Assembly: GCA_016869895.1 (NCBI GenBank)
Contig: VGDC01000090.1
Span: 1-7,432 of the forward strand
From: Alphaproteobacteria bacterium
Lineage (GTDB): Bacteria > Pseudomonadota > Alphaproteobacteria > Rickettsiales > VGDC01
Length of the DNA stretch: 7,432 nucleotides
Direction: 5' to 3'
Part shown: piece by piece, positions 1-6,208 of the stretch
Position numbering within the stretch: the stretch's first letter is position 1
Layout of the letters: the number at the start of each line of letters is the position of its first letter
Notes under the pieces: model-generated
Databases searched by the model: none
What the model saw: the letters and a program-made list of their open reading frames with translations, nothing else
What the model was told of the DNA's origin: nothing
Translations under genes and position numbers: made by a program

Positions 1-2153
1 AGGGAGAGCAGCGATGCCGCCTGTTCCAGCGTGATGGTATCGGGCGAGAGGTCTTTGGTGAGGCTCGCGCGCTTGGGTTTCTCGCTGCCGTCCTCCAGCT
101 GCACATAGAGACCATATGGCCCTTTCTTGAGCCAGATTTCCGCACTGGTTTTTGGGTCGAGGCCCAGCTTCTTGGGCAGTTCCGTGCCGGAAGCATCGCT
201 GTTCGAGCCATCGGTGGAAGTGCCGCTGACTTCGCGGGTATAGGTGCAATCGGGGTAGTTCGAGCAGGAGACGTATGCGCCGAATTTTCCTAAACGCAGG
301 TTCAATTTACCGTTGCCGCACACAGGGCAGGCGCGCGGGTCTTTGCCGTTCGCTTCTTTGCTGGCCGGGAAGATGAACGGTTCAAGGGCGGAATCGAGCA
401 TCTCCAACACTTCGGTCATGCGCAGCTGCTTGCTTTCCTCGATGGAGGCATGGAAGCTGCCCCAGAATTCACGCAGAACGGCTTTCCAATCGATACTGCC
501 AGCCGAGACATCATCTAGCTGGTCTTCGATGTTCGCCGTGAAGTTCGGCTCGACATATTTCGCGAAGAAGCTGACGAGGAAGGCATTGACCAAACGACCA
601 CGCGCTTCGGGAATGAAGCGTTTCTTGTCGAGAACCACATAGTTCCTGTCCTGCAACACCGACAGGATGCTGGCATAGGTGGACGGGCGGCCGATGCCGA
701 GTTCTTCGAGTTTCTTCACCAGGCTAGCTTCGGAGAAGCGCGGTGGAGGCTCGGTGAAATGCTGGGCGGCCTGCACTTCTTTGGCGTCAACCGCCGTGCC
801 GACGGTCAGCGCGGGCAGAATGCGGCTGTCCTCATCTTCGTCCTCTTCGGCTTTATCGTCTTTGCCTTCGTTATAAAGCGCAAGGAAGCCATCGAACTTG
901 ATGGTGCTGCCCGTGGCGCGCAGGGTGGCCTTGTTGTCGTTGGATGCGAAATCCATGGCGACCTGATCGAGAATCGCGCTGGCCATCTGGCTGGCCATGG
1001 TGCGTTTCCACACCAGCTCATAAAGCCGGAGCATATCGCTATCGAGCGCTTTGGTGACGTATTTGGGCAGGCGGCCAAGGTCGGTCGGGCGGATGGCTTC
1101 GTGTGCCTCCTGCGCATTCTTGGCTTTGGAGGTGTACTGGCGCGGGGAATCCGGCACGTATTCCTTGCCGAACTCTTTTTCGATGGTGCGGCGCGCACCG
1201 GCGATGGCTTCGCCGGAAAGATGCACCGAATCGGTACGCATATAGGTGATAAGACCTGTGGTTTCACCTTCGATGGTGACGCCCTCATACAGCTTCTGGG
1301 CGAGCTGCATGGTCTTTTTCGCGCCAAAGCCCAGCTTGCGGGAGGCTTCCTGCTGCAGGGTCGAGGTGGTGAACGGCGGATAGGGATTACGCTTCACCTG
1401 CTTGGGTTCGATGCTGCTGACCGCATAGGTCTTGCTTTTCAGCTCGGCTTCAATGCTGCCGGCTTTATCGGCGGTGACGATGTCGAATTTCTCAAGCTTC
1501 TTGCCCTGCCAATGGGTGAGGCGGGCTTTGATAGCGGGTTTGCCAGCGGCTTGCAGGGATGCGCTGATGTCCCAATATTCCTGCGATTTGAAGGCTTCGA
1601 TCTCGGATTCGCGGTCGCAGATGAGGCGCAGGGCGACGGACTGCACGCGTCCGGCGGATTTGCTGCCCGGCAGCTTGCGCCAGAGAACGGGGGAGAGGGA
1701 GAAGCCTACAAGATAGTCGAGTGCGCGGCGGGCTTGCTGGGCGTTGACCAGATTCATATCGATGTCGCGTGGATTCGCCACGGCTTCGGTGACGGCTTTC
1801 TTGGTCACTTCGTGGAAGACGACACGGGCGACCTTGGTGTTCTTCTTGATGGCCTTTTTGGCTTCCAACACTTCCAGCACATGCCAGCTGATGGCTTCCC
1901 CTTCGCGGTCAGGGTCAGTCGCGAGGTAGATGTGGTCGCATTCCTTCGCGGCTTTGGCGAGGGCGGCGACGTGTTTCTGCGAATCGCTATCGACCTCATA
2001 GGTCATGGCGAAGTCTTCATCGGGGCGCACCGAACCGTCCTTGGCAGGAAGATCACGGACGTGGCCGAAAGAGGCCAACACGATATAATCGTTGCCGAGG
2101 TATTTGTTGATTGTCTTTGCCTTGGAGGGCGACTCGACGATGACCAGATTCAT
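1..2153 (-). CDS. topA: DNA topoisomerase I (type IA), C-terminal end cut by window edge
   Basis: TopA relaxes negatively supercoiled DNA by cutting one strand through a 5'-phosphotyrosine link and passing the other strand. The window holds residues 1-717; the protein continues past the left edge. The start reads MNLVIVESPSKAKTI, the usual TopA opening, with the TOPRIM glutamate at E7. The metal-binding motif DPDREGE is at residues 80-86 (D80, D82, E84). GRVQS is at 168-172, and the catalytic tyrosine is Y304 in TYMRTDS. An acidic stretch rich in Asp and Glu lies at about 432-442. A four-cysteine zinc ribbon follows (C609, C612, C630, C636). After it comes a C-terminal repeat of the kind seen in long alphaproteobacterial TopA (LGLDP, then GPYGLYVQL and KPKRASL). 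The gene starts 31 bp after dprA and is probably cotranscribed with it. I see no good Shine-Dalgarno before the ATG, but the conserved N-terminus fixes the start. No frameshift was seen. Confidence 0.97.
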   Translation of the reverse strand, partial: MNLVIVESPSKAKTINKYLGNDYIVLASFGHVRDLPAKDGSVRPDEDFAMTYEVDSDSQKHVAALAKAAKECDHIYLATDPDREGEAISWHVLEVLEAKKAIKKNTKVARVVFHEVTKKAVTEAVANPRDIDMNLVNAQQARRALDYLVGFSLSPVLWRKLPGSKSAGRVQSVALRLICDRESEIEAFKSQEYWDISASLQAAGKPAIKARLTHWQGKKLEKFDIVTADKAGSIEAELKSKTYAVSSIEPKQVKRNPYPPFTTSTLQQEASRKLGFGAKKTMQLAQKLYEGVTIEGETTGLITYMRTDSVHLSGEAIAGARRTIEKEFGKEYVPDSPRQYTSKAKNAQEAHEAIRPTDLGRLPKYVTKALDSDMLRLYELVWKRTMASQMASAILDQVAMDFASNDNKATLRATGSTIKFDGFLALYNEGKDDKAEEDEDEDSRILPALTVGTAVDAKEVQAAQHFTEPPPRFSEASLVKKLEELGIGRPSTYASILSVLQDRNYVVLDKKRFIPEARGRLVNAFLVSFFAKYVEPNFTANIEDQLDDVSAGSIDWKAVLREFWGSFHASIEESKQLRMTEVLEMLDSALEPFIFPASKEANGKDPRACPVCGNGKLNLRLGKFGAYVSCSNYPDCTYTREVSGTSTDGSNSDASGTELPKKLGLDPKTSAEIWLKKGPYGLYVQLEDGSEKPKRASLTKDLSPDTITLEQAASLLS

Positions 2154-2184
2154 TAAGACCGCACGAATGTTTGAGGGTGTGGGG

Positions 2185-3318
2185 TTAGAGGGAGAGACTG
2201 ACTCGGTTTCCGGGATGTCTTTGGATAGTCCCCGCCAGTTCCATTTCAAGAAGAACCGTCAATACCGCATTAGCTGTTAATAGACACTGCACGATGAGTT
2301 CGTCAACTAAAACAGGAGAAGCACCCAATTTTTCACGGACGGCGACGCGCGCTTTTTCCAGCTCCTTCTCTGAAGGAGTGACGCGGGGCGGCGGATTGAA
2401 GCTTTGGATGTCGTTTTCGGCGAAGAGATCGCTTCGACCCGAACGCAGATGTGAAATGACATCGTCAGCATTCTCGGTGAGAATCGCGCCTTCGCGGAGC
2501 AGTTGGTTCGTGCCGTTGCAGCGCGGGTCGAGGGGCGAACCGGGCACGGCGAAGACGTCGCGGTTCTGTTCTGCGGCGACACGGGCGGTGATGAGCGAGC
2601 CGGATTTAAGCGAGGCTTCTACGACCACCACGCCATGGGACATGCCGGAGATGATGCGGTTACGGGCAGGGAAGTTGCGCGGTTGGGGCGCGTGGCCGAG
2701 TGCGTTTTCGGTGATGATCGCGCCGACCTCGGCCATCTTGGCATAGAGGTCTTTGTTCTCCGGTGGATAGACCGTGTCGATGCCGCCAGCGATGACGCCG
2801 ACTGTACCGCTGTTCAATGCGCCGATGTGTGCGCTCGCGTCAATGCCACGCGCAAGGCCGGAGACCACGCAGATGTCATGCTTGCCCAAACCCTGCGCGA
2901 GTAGATTAGCGAAGCGGCAACCGTTCGCGCTGGCATTGCGCGCGCCGACGATACCCACGCAGGAATCGCGCCGCCAGGTCGTGGTGCTGCCCAGCATGGT
3001 GAGCAGTGGGGGCGCGTCGTGGATGGTATGGAGCAGGGTGGGGTAATCCTCCGACCCGTAAACCACCATTTGTGCGCCGAGGTCATCTGCGCGCTCCATC
3101 TCTTCCTTCGCCTTGCTTTCGGATGGGATGACGATGGGTTTCGCCCTGCCGCCCTTCAGCGACATTTCGGGAATGGCATCCAAGGCTTTAGGAATCGTGC
3201 CGAAGTAGGACAGCAGCTTGAAGAAGGTGACGGGGCCGACATTCTCGCTGCGGATGAGACGCAGCACATCCAGCGTCTTTTCCTTTGCCAGCGAGGGATA
3301 GGTCGGGGCGAAGTTCAT
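2185..3318 (-). CDS. dprA: DNA-processing protein DprA (DNA uptake, RecA loader)
   Basis: DprA (Smf) binds incoming single-stranded DNA in the cytoplasm during natural transformation and loads RecA on it; it is also widespread in bacteria not known to be transformable. The protein is complete at 377 aa. An N-terminal helical region (about 1-70) contains the LRLIRSENVGPVTF motif. The Rossmann-like core (about 85-290) shows GARNAS at 125-130, SGLARGID at 153-160, the segment GGIDTVYPPENKDLY at 178-192, PRNFPARNRIISG at 213-225, the segment SGSLITA at 239-245 and VPGSPLDPRCNGTNQLL at 258-274. A C-terminal winged-helix domain (about 330-375) ends with HPGNRVSLSL, as in alphaproteobacterial DprA. 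The ATG overlaps the plsY stop in an ATGA arrangement, and AAGAGG lies just upstream, so translation is probably coupled to plsY. Presence of dprA alone does not show competence; no other uptake gene is in the window. Confidence 0.96.
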   Translation of the reverse strand: MNFAPTYPSLAKEKTLDVLRLIRSENVGPVTFFKLLSYFGTIPKALDAIPEMSLKGGRAKPIVIPSESKAKEEMERADDLGAQMVVYGSEDYPTLLHTIHDAPPLLTMLGSTTTWRRDSCVGIVGARNASANGCRFANLLAQGLGKHDICVVSGLARGIDASAHIGALNSGTVGVIAGGIDTVYPPENKDLYAKMAEVGAIITENALGHAPQPRNFPARNRIISGMSHGVVVVEASLKSGSLITARVAAEQNRDVFAVPGSPLDPRCNGTNQLLREGAILTENADDVISHLRSGRSDLFAENDIQSFNPPPRVTPSEKELEKARVAVREKLGASPVLVDELIVQCLLTANAVLTVLLEMELAGTIQRHPGNRVSLSL

Positions 3319-3899
3319 TCACCCTCTTTCTTGGTGAAAGGCTTTTCCTCGCCGACCAACAGGCGCTGGATATTCTGGCGATGCGTGGCGAAGATGATGG
3401 CCGCCACGGCGAAGAGCAGCAAAGCGAGGTGCAACTGATGGCTGAGCGCGGCATAGATGGGCGCGAGGGTGTAAGCAGTCAGCGCCGAAAGGGACGAAAT
3501 GCGCTTCCATTTGAACACCGCCAGCCATGTGAGCACTGCCAGCAGGAATACCAGTGGCGAAAGCCCGAGCATGATGCCTAGTCCGGTCGCAACGCCTTTT
3601 CCACCCTTGAATTTCAGCCAGACGGGGAAGATATGCCCCAGCACCGCCACAAGGCCAGCCAAGAGCGCATATTCCGGTGCGATGAACTTCGCGATTACCA
3701 CGGCTGCCGTGCCTTTCAGCATATCGAGCAGAAGGGTCAATGCCGCGAGTTTCTTGTTACCCGTGCGCAGCGCATTCGTCGCGCCGATGTTGCCGCTGCC
3801 GATGTTGCGCAGGTCGCCTTCGCCCATTTTCTTGGAGAGCAGCAGGCCGCAGGGGATGGAGCCGAGCAGATAAGCGATGAGTGCGACGAGGATGGCCAT
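3315..3899 (-). CDS. plsY: Acyl-phosphate:glycerol-3-phosphate acyltransferase PlsY
   Basis: PlsY is an inner-membrane enzyme that transfers an acyl chain from acyl-phosphate (made by PlsX, not in this window) to glycerol-3-phosphate. The product is lysophosphatidic acid, in the first committed step of phospholipid synthesis. The 194-aa length is normal. All three family motifs are present: GSGNIGATN at residues 34-42, KFKGGKGVATGLG at 96-108 and HRQNIQRLLVGEE at 173-185. Hydrophobic segments at about 2-22, 50-72, 77-95, 107-130 and 137-171 fit the multi-pass topology, followed by a charged tail (KPFTKKEGE). It lies 6 bp after yqgF, with a weak AGG overlapping the yqgF stop codon, and its own stop overlaps the dprA start. 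It therefore sits inside an operon and has no separate promoter that I can see. Confidence 0.97.
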   Translation of the reverse strand: MAILVALIAYLLGSIPCGLLLSKKMGEGDLRNIGSGNIGATNALRTGNKKLAALTLLLDMLKGTAAVVIAKFIAPEYALLAGLVAVLGHIFPVWLKFKGGKGVATGLGIMLGLSPLVFLLAVLTWLAVFKWKRISSLSALTAYTLAPIYAALSHQLHLALLLFAVAAIIFATHRQNIQRLLVGEEKPFTKKEGE

Positions 3900-3905
3900 G
3901 GATAC

Positions 3906-4382
3906 CTATCTTTTACTGTCTAATGCGCCCTGCAAGATATAGCTTGCAGCGAGTTTATCGACCAGTTCGGCGCGGCGGGCGCGAGACAAATCAGCCTCGA
4001 CCATCATGCGTTCCACCACCGAGCTGGACATTCTTTCGTCCCATAAAAGCGAAGGAATTGCAAGCGCTTGATGGCAGTTCCGCGCAAACTGGCGGATGGA
4101 CTGGCAGCGCGGGCCTTCGGTGCCGTTCATGTTGATGGGATAACCGATGACGAAACCGCCGATGTTGCGGCTGGCGACGATTTTCTTGAGTTCCTCGACA
4201 TCCTGCGAGAACTTGCGGCGGCGTATGGTCTCCAGCGGTGTGGCGATGCTGTGCATGACGTCCGACACAGCGATGCCGATGGTCTTCTCGCCCACATCCA
4301 GCCCGGCGAGCCGCTGGTTCGGCGCAAGCTGGGAAAGCAGCTCGCCGATATGCGCACAGAAAGGTTGTTTAGCGCTTGTCAT
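3906..4382 (-). CDS. yqgF: Putative pre-16S rRNA nuclease / Holliday junction resolvase-like protein YqgF
   Basis: This RNase H-fold protein belongs to the YqgF/RuvX family. In E. coli the family member takes part in maturing the 5' end of 16S rRNA; it was earlier annotated as a Holliday junction resolvase. The 158-aa protein has a short N-terminal extension before the first catalytic strand, GLDVGEKTIGIAVSD at 27-41 with acidic D29. The segment VIGYPINMNGTEGPRC is at 78-93, WDERMSS at 114-120 carries E116, and VDKLAASYIL at 141-150 carries D142. These supply the expected acidic active-site residues. An in-frame stop lies five codons upstream of the ATG, so the start cannot move far upstream, but no Shine-Dalgarno is evident. 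It is the first gene of the leftward operon and is divergent from gatC. The nuclease role comes from the family; the sequence itself shows only the fold and motifs. Confidence 0.94.
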   Translation of the reverse strand: MTSAKQPFCAHIGELLSQLAPNQRLAGLDVGEKTIGIAVSDVMHSIATPLETIRRRKFSQDVEELKKIVASRNIGGFVIGYPINMNGTEGPRCQSIRQFARNCHQALAIPSLLWDERMSSSVVERMMVEADLSRARRAELVDKLAASYILQGALDSKR

Positions 4383-4404
4383 ACTGGGGAAAACTCATTA
4401 AAAC
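4376..4404 (+). promoter_or_regulatory. Candidate sigma-70-type promoter for gatCAB
   Basis: TTGTCA at 4376-4381 (5 of 6 to TTGACA) is separated by 17 bp from TAAAAC at 4399-4404 (4 of 6 to TATAAT). Transcription would begin near 4411, giving a leader of about 36 nt that includes the gatC ribosome binding site. The -35 box overlaps the first codon of yqgF on the other strand. This is a match by eye in a short region and is weak evidence. Confidence 0.35.
4397..4402 (-). promoter_or_regulatory. Candidate -10 element for the yqgF-plsY-dprA-topA operon
   Basis: On the minus strand this reads TTTAAT, 5 of 6 to TATAAT. I find no convincing -35 at 16-18 bp upstream. Transcription would begin near 4390, leaving a leader of only about 8 nt before the yqgF ATG. 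This fits the lack of a visible Shine-Dalgarno there. It overlaps the candidate gatC -10 on the opposite strand. Low confidence. Confidence 0.2.
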
Positions 4405-4434
4405 TTCCGCCATCAGTAAAGTAATCCACGACAA

Positions 4435-4438
4435 AAGG
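4435..4438 (+). promoter_or_regulatory. Ribosome binding site of gatC
   Basis: AAGG lies 8 nt before the gatC ATG at 4447, a normal spacing, and supports that start. Confidence 0.55.
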
Positions 4439-4446
4439 CAATCACC

Positions 4447-4734
4447 ATGGCGCTCACCAAGCAGGACGTCGAAAAAATCGGGAAGCTCGCGCATATCGCG
4501 CTTTCCGAGGACGACAAGACCCATTTCGGCAAGGAAATCGAAAGCATCCTGAAATGGATCGAGCAGCTGCAAGAGGTCGATACCGATGGCGTGGAAGCCC
4601 TTGCCAGCGTGTCCGGCGCGACCCTGCCATGGCGCAAGGATGAGGTGACGGACGGCAACAAGCGCGATGACATCCTCGCCAATGCCCCGCACAGCGAATA
4701 TGGTTGCTTCACCGTTCCAAAGGTAATCGAATAA
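4447..4734 (+). CDS. gatC: Asp-tRNA(Asn)/Glu-tRNA(Gln) amidotransferase subunit C
   Basis: GatC is the small subunit of the cytosolic GatCAB complex; it wraps around the GatA-GatB interface and stabilises the complex. The protein is complete at 95 aa, normal for the family. It begins with the helical segment VEKIGKLAHIALSEDD (residues 8-23), followed by FGKEIESILKWIEQL (27-41) and the conserved VDTDGVE (44-50). It ends with ILANAPHSEYGCFTVPKVIE, matching the usual NAP...F.VPKV.E tail. It is the first gene of gatC-gatA-gatB. Its TAA shares its last base with the gatA ATG (TAATG), which suggests translational coupling. Confidence 0.96.
   Translation: MALTKQDVEKIGKLAHIALSEDDKTHFGKEIESILKWIEQLQEVDTDGVEALASVSGATLPWRKDEVTDGNKRDDILANAPHSEYGCFTVPKVIE
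4719..4723 (+). promoter_or_regulatory. Ribosome binding site of gatA (decides its start)
   Basis: AAAGG inside the 3' end of gatC lies 10 nt before the ATG at 4734. An in-frame TTG at 4704 has no such site and would add ten residues lacking family similarity, so 4734 is preferred. Confidence 0.55.
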
Positions 4735-6206
4735 TGACGAATCTCACCGACCTGACCCTTGCTAATGCGCGCGATGCACTGAAAGCCAAGAAAATCTCCG
4801 CTGTCGAGCTGGCGGATGCGTTCATCGCCAACGGCGAGAAGCATAACCCGAAGCTGAATGCCTACATCACCTTGACGAGCGACCTTGCCCGTGAACAGGC
4901 GAAGGCTTCCGATGCGAAGCTGGCGCGTGGCGAAGCTGGCGCGCTGGAAGGCATCCCGCTGGCCATCAAGGATTTGTATTGCACCAAGGGGGTGCAGACC
5001 ACGGCTGCATCCAAAATCCTCAAAGGCTTCAAACCGACCTACGAATCCACCGTCACCCAGAAATTATGGGATGCTGGCGCGGTGATGCTCGGCAAGACGA
5101 ACCTTGACGAATTCGCCATGGGTTCTTCCAACACCACCAGCCATTTCGGCAATGTCATCAACCCATGGAAACGCAAGGGCGACACTACCGACCTCGTTCC
5201 CGGCGGTTCTTCCGGCGGTTCGGCGGCAGCCATCGCCGCGCGTCTTGCGCTGGGCGCAACGGGCACGGACACGGGCGGTTCTATCCGCCAGCCCGCCGCT
5301 TTCTGCGGCATCACGGGCATCAAGCCCACCTATGGCCGTTGCTCGCGCTGGGGCACGGTGGCTTTCGCCAGTTCCCTTGATCAGGCGGGTACCTTCGCAC
5401 ATACCGTGAAAGACAACGCGATTTTCCTGAAGGAAATCTGTGGGCATGATCCGAAAGACTCCACCAGTTCGTTGAACGCCGTGCCGGATTTCGAGGCAGC
5501 GGTTGGCAAGGGCGTGAAAGGACTTCGCATCGGCATCCCCAAGGAATACCGCATGGAAGGCATCCCCGCTGAAATCGACGCGCTGTGGGAGCAGGGCATC
5601 GCCTTCTTGAAAGACGCTGGGGCGGAAATCGTGGAAGTCTCCCTGCCGCACACGCATTACGCATTGCCGACCTACTACGTCATCGCTCCGGCGGAAGCAT
5701 CGTCTAACCTCGCGCGTTATGATGGCGTGCGTTTCGGCCTGCGCGCGAATGGCAGCAACCTGCAGGAACTCTATTATAACAGCCGCGCCGAAGGCTTCGG
5801 TAACGAAGTGAAACGCCGCATCATGATCGGGTCTTATGTGCTTTCCGCAGGCTATTTCGATGCCTATTATAAGAAAGCCCAAAAAGTGCGCGCCCTCATC
5901 GCCCGTGATTTCACGCAGGCGTTCGAGAAGGTGGACGCTATCCTGACGCCGACCGCGCCTTCCGCTGCTTTCGGCATCGGCGAGAATAACGACGACCCCA
6001 TCGCCATGTACCTGAACGATGTGTTCACCGTGCCCACCAGCCTTGCCGGATTGCCCGGCCTCGCGCTGCCCGTCGGCCTCTCGAAAGACGGCTTGCCCCT
6101 CGGCTTGCAGGTCATCGGCCGTGCATTCGATGAAGAGACGGTCTTCAGCGTCAGCGGCGCGATTGAACGCGCAGCTAATTTCAATGCCAAGCCTGAAGGA
6201 TTCTAA
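4734..6206 (+). CDS. gatA: Asp-tRNA(Asn)/Glu-tRNA(Gln) amidotransferase subunit A (glutaminase)
   Basis: GatA is the amidase subunit that frees ammonia from glutamine (or asparagine) and passes it through a channel to GatB. From the ATG at 4734 it has 490 aa, normal for the family. The amidase-signature Ser-cisSer-Lys triad is complete: K79 in IPLAIKD, S159 in VPGGSSGGS and S183 in DTGGSIRQPA; the two serines are 24 residues apart, as in characterised family members. Other conserved stretches are GKTNLDEFAMGSSN at 120-133, ITGIKPTYGR at 193-202, the segment SLDQAGTF at 214-221 and, later, EGFGNEVKRRIMIG and SAGYFDAYYKKAQKVR. The insert between NPW (143-145) and VPGG (155-158), RKGDTTDL, resembles alphaproteobacterial GatA. 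It lies between gatC and gatB with almost no spacing. No damage was seen. Confidence 0.98.
   Translation: MTNLTDLTLANARDALKAKKISAVELADAFIANGEKHNPKLNAYITLTSDLAREQAKASDAKLARGEAGALEGIPLAIKDLYCTKGVQTTAASKILKGFKPTYESTVTQKLWDAGAVMLGKTNLDEFAMGSSNTTSHFGNVINPWKRKGDTTDLVPGGSSGGSAAAIAARLALGATGTDTGGSIRQPAAFCGITGIKPTYGRCSRWGTVAFASSLDQAGTFAHTVKDNAIFLKEICGHDPKDSTSSLNAVPDFEAAVGKGVKGLRIGIPKEYRMEGIPAEIDALWEQGIAFLKDAGAEIVEVSLPHTHYALPTYYVIAPAEASSNLARYDGVRFGLRANGSNLQELYYNSRAEGFGNEVKRRIMIGSYVLSAGYFDAYYKKAQKVRALIARDFTQAFEKVDAILTPTAPSAAFGIGENNDDPIAMYLNDVFTVPTSLAGLPGLALPVGLSKDGLPLGLQVIGRAFDEETVFSVSGAIERAANFNAKPEGF
6195..6200 (+). promoter_or_regulatory. Ribosome binding site of gatB (decides its start)
   Basis: GAAGGA within the last codons of gatA lies 8 nt before the ATG at 6209. 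That favours 6209 over the next in-frame ATG at 6218. Confidence 0.7.
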
Positions 6207-6208
6207 CC

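Larger units (their letters stand above)
4383..4446. promoter_or_regulatory. Divergent yqgF / gatC intergenic promoter region
   Basis: This 64-bp AT-richer gap separates two divergent operons and is the only non-coding stretch in the window longer than about 31 bp, so the promoters for both directions should lie in or beside it. It contains ATTAAAAC in the middle and the direct repeat AAAACT at 4390-4395 and 4400-4405, 10 bp apart. I see no hairpin strong enough to act as a terminator or riboswitch. The promoter role is inferred from gene layout. Confidence 0.6.

Noticed and set aside
759..2156. A 465-codon open frame on the plus strand opposite topA
   Set aside because: It is exactly antisense to topA, whose motifs are intact over the same bases. 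The translation is a Gly/Phe/Asp-rich composition with no recognisable domain, as expected when a GC-rich gene is read backwards.
2154..2184. A separate topA promoter or a terminator in the 31-bp dprA-topA gap
   Set aside because: I see no -35/-10 pair of any quality, no hairpin and no T-run. The gap is best read as an operon spacer.
4704..4733. A TTG start extending gatA by ten residues
   Set aside because: No ribosome binding site precedes it, the added residues (MLHRSKGNRI) are gatC sequence read in another frame, and the ATG at 4734 has AAAGG and the usual GatA start.
5064..5882. A 272-codon open frame on the minus strand opposite gatA
   Set aside because: It lies wholly inside gatA, has no recognisable motif and shows the low-complexity wording of a codon-bias shadow.
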